Assembly (NCBI GenBank): GCA_018524725.1
Contig: JAEUWP010000066.1
Span: 1-64,000, forward strand
DNA from: Podaxis mareebaensis
Lineage: Eukaryota; Basidiomycota; Agaricomycetes; Agaricales; Agaricaceae
Reading direction: 5' to 3'
DNA: 64,000 nucleotides
In this document: positions 57,580 to 64,000 of the stretch, in pieces
How positions within the stretch are numbered: position 1 is the stretch's first letter
How the letters are laid out: each line of letters opens with the position of its first letter
The notes under the pieces: model-generated
What the model was told of the DNA's origin: nothing
Databases searched by the model: none
The model's input: the letters and a program-made list of their open reading frames with translations, nothing else
Translations under genes and position numbers: made by a program

Positions 57580-58096
57580 ATGTCCTCGAACGACGATTCG
57601 CAATCCACAACGACAACACAACCCGCGCCTGAAGCCCGGACGCCGTTGTTGCTTCCAAGCTCGGAAGGCACATCGGGATCAGGATCGATGACGCAGATCA
57701 CGGTTGGCGGGACGGCGGTTTCATTGGTCGATGAGTTGGGCCCGATGGTAGTCAATAGCAATGGTGTACGTACTTGATTCCTCATTCTTTTTTACGTAGT
57801 TCGTCTTTGATGACGTTTGATATCTGTTCCGTGCTGGTGCAGACGTTGTCGAGAATTGCGAATTGGCCGAATATGACACCTGAAGAGAGGGCGCGGACGT
57901 TGAGGGTGTTGGGGGCTAGGAATAAGTAAGTGTCTCCGTTGTTTTCGATGTAGTTGGATGTATTTTTCTTTTTCTTTGGGGTGGGGATTGGTTTTCTCAT
58001 CTGACTCTTTTTGATCGGCTTAGATTGCGCCTTGCGAATGAGGAACAGAAGTTGCGAGAAAAGGATTCGGGGGGTGGCGCCGAGGCCTTGCAATGA
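57580..58096 (+). CDS. Small conserved fungal protein of unknown function
   Basis: Three exons. Exon 1 is Ser/Thr-rich (MSSNDDSQSTTTTQPAPEAR) and ends VDELGPMVVNSNG. Exon 2 continues TLSRIANWPNMTPEERARTL and RVLGARNK. Exon 3 gives LRLANEEQKLREKDSGGGAE and ends ALQ. I recall the core (Asp-Glu-Leu-Gly-Pro, Val-Val-Asn-x-x-Gly-Thr-Leu-Ser-Arg-Ile, Trp, Met-Thr-x-x-Glu, Val-Leu-Gly-x-Arg-Asn) from short proteins across fungi, none with a known function. The product is about 105 residues, soluble, mostly helical at the end. An upstream in-frame ATG at 57538 would add 14 residues. Confidence 0.8.
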
Positions 58097-58948
58097 GGCT
58101 TTGCTGATGTTGGTCCGGGCCCCGATGTCACGTCACGATCGAAGACATAGCTGTATTTATGGAGAACATGTTTTCCGACGGGGACGCAGGAGGGGGTTGG
58201 ACGTTGATGCGCTAATGTTAAGGGCTTGATGTTCCAGGCCGGATGTCGTGTGACTGACTGGTGATTGCTGCATGGGGTATCTGAAATTCACTTGACTTCT
58301 TGTGGGACTAGCATATGGAGTTTGACGTTGTTTCTTTTTGTGTAAGTAAACACACCGCGCCCATACTCGTGCTTGTCGCGTGGAATGAGAGAAAATGCGC
58401 TGTATGGCGCGGTCTTGTCACCTGGGCATTTTTTTGTGGCTGGTCCGCGCGGTCTCCACGGAGCATTGTGCATCAGGTTTATGAATTCCCCTTCCCTTCC
58501 CTTGCGTTCGTGTTGGGTGAACGAAAGAGCAGAGTATGGCGAATATCTTCAAGTGGTCAAACTTCTGAGATATGCCTTACATCCGTGTGTATGGGGATCG
58601 CGAGGTAGGAAAGTTCGTGTGTGCTGGAAATAGTGACTGGAGCTTACAGGTACTGGAGGATTCCGTTTTCCTCGGGTTTTTGGCGGAAGCCGTACCCCTC
58701 AAGGCAGCCAATTACCGTTCATCCATGAATACGCCGATAAGTATTTCATCTACTATGGCTTCTCCTCGTGAGTCCTCCACATTCAAGCCTGCATGGAAGC
58801 ACAAGGCCTCGTCTCATGAACCTGATGTATTTCAATTCGGAAGGGTGCAATATATTGAGTGAGTGTGCCATAGCATTCCTCAACTCACATCGAACCCGAA
58901 GCATCGCGTCTGCCACTAGCCACTCTTGCCATAGGCCTCCGTATTGCC
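58097..58948. other. Convergent intergenic region, no gene recognised
   Basis: About 850 bases between the small fungal gene and the end of the F-box/LRR-like gene. The frames at 58315-58862 have no motif. Confidence 0.45.
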
Positions 58949-61338
58949 TCATCGTTTCACATCCACCTTCGCTTCACCAGGTTCACTAAACCTGACACGA
59001 GGTCGACCAAACCCACCCGTACTGACACCACCAACACCACCAACACCCCTGTTCGCCTCAACTGCATCGACCGCCGCTGCAAACTCCGTAACCACCATTG
59101 CACTCTTAAGGACTCCCGATCCGTGCACCGGGGCATGAGCTTCTGGTTCACGCCGAATTGGAGACTTTGGTTCGCGATCCCACGGCATGACAAGTTTTGG
59201 TTGTTTTTGAATGAAGAGAGCGAATGTTCCATCCTTTGCGCGTTTCCAAGTGCTCTGCAGTGTACTTCAGTTTCTAGCGGCGGGAGGAAAAAAGAGAGGA
59301 TAGGTAGGAAAGGGATGTGTTGACGCACCTCCCATGTTTGCTCATTGACAGAAAACCTTCGTAGGAGCGGTGGCCCGTGTTTCATGATTGCGGTTACGAG
59401 TTCCATGTCGATCACGCGACGCCTGCTGAGACTGATATTCCGGATGTTGAAAGAGGCGGTATGGAGTTTTGTGAGCAACGATGCGTGTTTCTTAAAAATC
59501 GCCTATATCACCAAACCCAAGTCAGCCCATTACGCTGTTGTGGGTTATGAATTTCTAGCAGGACAGACGAACCAATGCATGAGGTCCAGCGGACAAATGC
59601 ACTTCTTCAAGCTCTTTACAATTCCCGAATAACTTCTTCAACGACTTCACATCAATATACGCCGATTTCATATCCAAAACACGTAGAGTATGCGAATGAC
59701 GACAGCACAAGTGATCGATGATGCCCCGGTAACTGACATTGGCGCCGGTATTTGGAGAGGCTTCTTCATCCTTTTCGTCTTGAATGATACGGAGAGATTG
59801 AATGGGAGATGGTGAGATGGCGCGGCGGATCCATTTACACAAACCCTCAACGTCTTTGCGGGTTTGATAGTGTGCGTGACGGACTGTGAAGGAGCGGAGG
59901 TGTGGCAGGTCGGGTCGGGAGACTGGCGGTTTGAGTTGCTTTGTATAGGTGATTGATAGAATGCAATCAGTCTTTACTGAGTACGCGCACACGTAGGGAG
60001 GAGACGTACCCAATAATACCTCAGTTCGACTTCTTTCAACGTTGGCAGTTGGTGCAAAAACGCGAAAACGTCTTCGTCTGTGAGCGAGTATGACAAGCCT
60101 AATCCCAAGCCTCGAATGTTCTGGCGGAGTAAAGGCACGATAGACTTTAGCACCCCGGGTGTAACAGACCCGCAGTCATCCTTCATTGGCAGAAGAGGCG
60201 GGGACGGAAGATGGAAGACGGGCGGAATTTAGCATTGAACGCAAGATGGATCGTTGGTACACAAGAACCAGATCAAAGGTACCATTCGGATGATGAGGAA
60301 GGCAAAAAGTGTAAAACGTTAGTTAATCCGTCAACCGGTGAGGCTGGACAAACAGGGAAAAGAAGAGAAGGGGGCGGATAAAAGGCGAGAATCGGAGAAG
60401 AGAAGGCAAGGGGGGGAAGAAGAACGAAAATTGAACTGGCGGATAACAAAGGAACGAAAGAAGAGAACACACCTTTAAGTAAAACTCTGTAAGTGAATCG
60501 GATAGCCTTCGGAGCCAGTCCGGGAGAAGGTCGAGAATTGCTCGCGTTGGACTGGAGATCGACAACTTTGACAGGCCAGTGACTTTAGTAAGTAAAGGCG
60601 CGTTTTCCTCGCAGGTGCAGTTGAAGTTGACGGCCAGCTCGCGGAGAGTTGGCGGGGTATGTCGTGGCGATGGCGCTTCAGGTGAATCGTCGTTGGGAGA
60701 GGGGGAAGGGGTGTCGGAAGAAGAAAAAAGGTACTTGAGGATTGGGGTGAAGGTATCTTCGAAGTAAGGTCCAGGAATCAAAATTGCCACACGGAGATTC
60801 TCGAACGCAGTGATCGCACTGAAAACGGTTTCGGAGAGTGTCGTACGTGATGCCGGTCCAGTTGGCAAGTATCCTGTATGGGTGCCGCGGCAGAAGTGAT
60901 GATGGGAAGTTGAGAGAATGTTATTGTTGTCGATAGCAGAATAGAACACATGGGAACATACCTGTTATTTCGACAATTTCCACAAATGGGGCATATTGAG
61001 GAAGAGTTGCTGAAATCAGGTTCGAATTGGTCTGGCAGGAGATAAGGAGGGGTTTCCATTTGGAGGATCTAGGAGCTACATACCGGTATAAGATTGGCCT
61101 CTTTGCACATCCGAAGAAAGGTAGGGCGAAAGACAAGTACAACCCGACGATAAAGGAACTTTGAGGCTGCTCGATTGAACGCTCGGTTCACCAATGCACA
61201 CTGGTAAAGGCTCCTATAATCGTCCTGTAGGCTCTGAAATACGAGAACAAGTACATCGCTCGGAAGGTCTTTCACTAAGCTGCCCATGACGGAGCGGTAC
61301 TGGTTTGCTATAGTCTTGTCAGTGGCTTTTCTGCTCAA
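58949..61338 (-). CDS. F-box protein with LRR-like repeats, multi-exon
   Basis: Starts MSRKATDKTIANQYRSVMGS, then the F-box: LVKDLPSDVLVLVFQSLQDD and SLYQCALVNRAFNRAASKFL followed by YRRVVLV. Subsequent exons carry leucine-rich segments: LISATLPQYAPFVEIVEITG, FENLRVAILIPGPYFEDTFT, LRELAVNFNCTCEENAPLL, LLRQNIRGLGLGLSYSLTDE, LPHLRSFTVRHAHYQTRKDV, LRVLDMKSAYIDVKSLKKLF and LEEVHLSAG. The last exon reads STWKRAKDGTFALFIQKQPK and ends VDVKR, with a Gly/Val-rich stretch before it. It belongs to the same broad F-box group as the two other F-box genes in this window but has introns. It presumably presents substrates to an SCF ligase. The exon edges near 59480-59640 are approximate. Confidence 0.78.
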
Positions 61339-61695
61339 TCCTGCCTCTCGTTGTTTCAGCGGTAGATGATTTATCAGACACCTGATCGCTGACGTAAGCC
61401 GAGCCAGAGGGACCTCGAACCTCCTCGAACCGATTTGAGGTCTGCGTTCAAGAACTGATCAGTCTTGACAGTACACATAGATGAAAGGACACTCGGAGAA
61501 TGGGAGCGGAGGATTGGGATCCTTTGGAAGAAAAATCTCATTGAAACGATCTAATAGGCGGTCCATATGCATAGTAAATATCACATTTGTGACCTCACAG
61601 CTTCAAGGCGTGTCAGGGCAGGGCCTACAGCTGGTAGGTGAGCTGCCCGCAACACACAGATGACATTGACGTACCCATCCACTCCCGTGCAACGT
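61339..61695. other. Intergenic, no gene recognised
   Basis: The 357 bases lie between the F-box/LRR start and the INH1 stop, and should hold the F-box/LRR promoter. Confidence 0.45.
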
Positions 61696-62179
61696 TTACT
61701 GTTTTTCATTTTGCTTCTCCGAGAGCTCCTTGTGTTCCTTCTCGAGAGCATCCTGTATGGAATTCGGTAGGGCTTAATGCTGGGGCTAAGAGTAGGCAAC
61801 CGGGAACGTACAATTTCAGCCTGTTTCTGCTTAATCTGAAGGGAGCTGCATCAGAACCCGGTTTGGAGAAACGAGGTGACGGACATACTTGTTCCTGGAG
61901 TTTCTTTAGTTGGGCTTGCTCATGCTGGCGAACGTATTGGTCTGTGGGGCATTGTGAGCAGCCAGGTCACTGGAAATACCCATAGCCCGACCTTCATGAG
62001 CTTTCTCCTTCTTGCTGAAAGACGACGTAAGGTGAGTTAGAGGCGACAGAAGGGACAAAAGGAACATCGTACCGGAACTCCCTGGACTGAGCGACGCTGC
62101 CCTCTGAGCGGATGTCGCTGGCAAAACGGACGCGAACGAGCTGAGGAAGACGACGAGCAGCAGTAAGACGAGCAAGCAT
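61696..62179 (-). CDS. INH1: Mitochondrial F1Fo-ATPase inhibitor (IF1)
   Basis: Small matrix protein that blocks ATP hydrolysis by the ATP synthase when the membrane potential falls. The start MLARLTAARRLPQLVRVRFA is a mitochondrial presequence. The mature part contains EGSVAQSREF, KKEKAHE, then DQYVRQHEQAQLKKLQEQ and, after further introns, IKQKQAEI and DALEKEHKELSEKQNEKQ, a helical coiled coil as in fungal IF1 proteins. Five exons are joined by four introns of about 35-70 bp. For the fourth exon the acceptor cttcag must be used, since the earlier ctgatgcag would give a stop. It is divergent with ATP14. Confidence 0.88.
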
Positions 62180-62302
62180 GGTGAGTTTGGTGGTTGAGTA
62201 TTGAATACAAAATAGGGACTTTTCGCGACCGCCCCCGTATGAAACCAACATTCCGGAGTACAAGTCACAAACACGTCACGTCACATCTTGCTTTTCACCA
62301 CC
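62180..62302. promoter_or_regulatory. Bidirectional promoter between INH1 and ATP14
   Basis: Only 123 bases separate the two start codons on opposite strands. The stretch contains two adjacent CACGTCA-like motifs (acaCGTCACGTCACATc, 62272-62287), which resemble ATF/CREB or bZIP sites. A shared regulatory function is inferred from position. Confidence 0.6.
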
Positions 62303-62827
62303 ATGTCCACCATCCTCAGGCAAGCTACCGCTGTTGTGCGTCCCATTCCCCTCGTGAACCTCTTTGGGAGCTGACTGGAGAAACAGGCTCGTCAAGCATC
62401 GCGTGTGCGCCACTTCTCCTCTACCACTGTCGCACGAAAGGGTGTGTACCTTCGACTCGTGGCAAAGGACCTAATTCCGAATATACCCGCAGATCTTATT
62501 CAGGACCTCTACCTCCGTGAAATAAAAGCATACAAGCCCACGCCTGTGGTACGTGCTTTTTCGTTTAAAAAAATCTCCTACTCACCCTGGGATTAGGCCA
62601 AGGATGCGCATGTTGGTGTTGTGAAGCAGTTCGCCCTTCCTCCCGCCCCCCAGGCACCCACTGTCCCCGCCGACCTTGCTTCTGAGCTCTCCACCTATGA
62701 TGCTTCGGAACCCTCTATCGCCTCTGCCCCTGCCCCTGCCAGTGGTGAGGAGGCCAACGGCGGTGCCGACGAGTTCCTTAGTTTCCTCGAGCAGGATCTT
62801 CCTAAAGTCGAACACGCCCACCACTAG
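62303..62827 (+). CDS. ATP14: ATP synthase subunit h
   Basis: Peripheral-stalk component of the mitochondrial F1Fo ATP synthase. Four exons. The presequence MSTILRQATAV is followed, after a short intron, by ARQASRVRHFSSTTVARK, a typical cleavable import signal. The mature protein begins DLIPNIPADLIQDLYLREIK, which matches the conserved start of fungal subunit h (DLYLRE), and continues AYKPTPV, AKDAHVGVVKQFALPPAPQA, and an acidic, Ala/Pro-rich C-terminus ending FLSFLEQDLPKVEHAHH. Length of about 125 residues agrees with the family. Confidence 0.88.
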
Positions 62828-63496
62828 ATTACCCCTTGACATACCATCTTAGATTTTAATGGATTTGCTCTGTCAATGATGTGGCTCTTGGAGTACGCCA
62901 GACTGGAAAAATGTGACCGCATTTGTGCGTGCGTGTACCTCTATATTTCACTCAATCTTCTCACTCGAAACAATTTGGAATACCGCTTTGAGTGGCTTTT
63001 CCTCCTGCTGTGAAAAGTAGTGTCAGCACGTTCATCCTGTGAAGATCGTGAGTTGAACCCGGGCAAGTCTTGCTTTATACAACATGGTGCATACGCACGT
63101 TGGACCGAAAGAGCATATGAATTTCCCGCTCCTGTTATGATGACCATACATCAGGTGTCCAACTGCTTCTTAACACCCGCTGATCCCGAAGTGGGTGAAC
63201 AAATGAGGGATTCGTCTTTCTCCTTTTTAAATCAGAAGTGTTACCGGAATAACTTTCGATCCACATGCTCACCCACCGAGCTGCTCTGGAATACCCAGCT
63301 AAGGGTTATAAACCGTATGGGACTCTGACAGAGTTCTATAGACCCACGAGTAACTTCCAAAGAATGTCGATGGACGATGCTAACGCACGTTTTCAGTACT
63401 CACCTGCTTTTCCTCCAGTATAAAAATACGTTCAGAAATTTGACGGGTTCGTCGGATAACATCGACTGTTACCATACATTCTCACTCAACCTTGCA
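62828..63496. other. Intergenic, no gene recognised
   Basis: The 669 bases lie between ATP14 and the SurE-like gene. A B-box-like gagttgaaccc near 63050 does not fold into a tRNA. A TATA-like stretch (tataaaaata, 63420-63429) lies about 70 bases before the next start. Confidence 0.45.
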
Positions 63497-64000
63497 ATGA
63501 AGACCTTCACTGCCATTCTTGTTCTTGTCTCCCTAGTCACTGGCACCAGCGCCCAAAAGATTCTCCTCACCAACGATGATGGTTGGGCGGTCGCACAACT
63601 TCGCGATGAGTACAACCAGCTGACAGCTGCAGGCTATCAAGTAAGTAGCATTTCATACCGTGACCCCACCATATCCTTCATTTCATTCAACACGAAATAT
63701 TCAGGTCATCCTCTCTGCGCCTGCTGTTGATAAATCTGGTACCGGCTCTAGCACCACTACCCCTACCACCTTGACTTCGCCTTGCCAGTTCAACACTTGC
63801 CCAGCTGGATCTCCCGCTACTGGTACCGATGCCAGTGATTGTGAGTACCTTCCTATTCGTTTGGACGGTATTCAAATGATCCGTAATAGCCAACATCCAC
63901 TATGTAAATGGATTCCCGTATGTCTAATCGTCCGACTATTTGGAAACCACAAGTTCATGAAATTACAGTGTCGATGCCGCTCGCTTCGGTATCCAAAACT
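63497..64000 (+). CDS. SurE-like phosphatase/nucleotidase, secreted, partial
   Basis: Starts MKTFTAILVLVSLVTGTSA, a signal peptide, followed at once by the SurE signature KILLTNDDGWAVAQLR, whose two Asp residues bind the metal. Exon 2 gives YQVILSAPAVDKSGTGSSTT and SPCQFNTCPAG. Exon 3 gives NIHYVNGFP. Exon 4 begins VDAARFGIQN and runs past the end of the window. SurE enzymes hydrolyse nucleoside monophosphates and other phosphate esters; secreted fungal forms are common in Agaricomycetes and have been annotated as acid phosphatases. Introns are 45-60 bp with good splice sites. The C-terminal part is missing only because the window ends. Confidence 0.85.

Noticed and set aside
59321..59333. 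TTGACGCACC, identical to the first 10 bases of the transposon ends
   Set aside because: It is an isolated match within an intron donor region of the F-box/LRR gene, with no second terminus or further similarity nearby.
63005..63130. tRNA-like B-box (gagttgaaccc on plus, GGGTTCAACTC on minus)
   Set aside because: No complementary T-stem partner, acceptor stem or A-box at the right distance, so no cloverleaf forms.
1..64000. CRISPR arrays, bacterial operons, prophage, rRNA
   Set aside because: None seen. Gene structure is entirely fungal with spliceosomal introns.

Overview
The window is nuclear DNA of a filamentous basidiomycete, most likely an Agaricomycete. The genes carry many 45-70 bp GT-AG introns. 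The families are typical of mushroom-forming fungi: intronless F-box proteins, a NACHT STAND protein with a short N-terminal leader, a DUF6533-type seven-helix protein, a class I hydrophobin relic, a GH30 beta-1,6-glucanase and a P450. The species cannot be named from the sequence alone.

Layout. 0-13 kb: F-box gene, COP9 signalosome subunit 5 (minus), ribosomal protein eL20 (plus), a secreted protein with a long Asn/Gly tract (minus), a 2.6 kb gap, and tRNA pseudouridine synthase PUS3/DEG1 (minus). 13-18 kb is an accessory patch. It holds an intact NACHT NLR-like gene, an 822 bp transposon with TA-flanked inverted repeats, about 1.4 kb with no CpG at all, a 73 bp tandem repeat, and a second NLR copy cut off after its N-terminus. 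18-25 kb: mitochondrial RNA polymerase RPO41 (minus) and a MYND-finger protein. 25-32 kb is gene-poor: a small novel gene, a frameshifted pseudogene with a PD-(D/E)XK-like signature, a weak two-exon gene, and a multi-exon DUF6533 membrane protein.

32-44 kb: a small hydrophilic protein, an 834-residue F-box protein, a decayed hydrophobin, a 298 bp MITE, two tandem kinase-like genes that both have HGN in place of HRD, and a SUR7/PalI membrane protein. 44-64 kb: AP-1 beta adaptin, GH30 glucanase, a gene-poor 3 kb, a cytochrome P450, a small conserved fungal protein, an F-box/LRR-like gene, a head-to-head pair of ATP synthase genes (INH1 and ATP14), and a SurE-like gene running off the right edge.

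Housekeeping genes (CSN5, eL20, PUS3, RPO41, AP-1 beta, INH1, ATP14) alternate with fast-evolving accessory genes. The strongest unusual signals are: (1) two related transposable elements, where the shorter equals the longer minus 524 internal bases and several differences are CpG-type transitions; (2) the CpG-free block next to a truncated NLR; (3) the duplicated predicted pseudokinases; and (4) the INH1/ATP14 bidirectional promoter. Exon structures were assembled by eye from splice consensus and reading frame, so exact boundaries are provisional.
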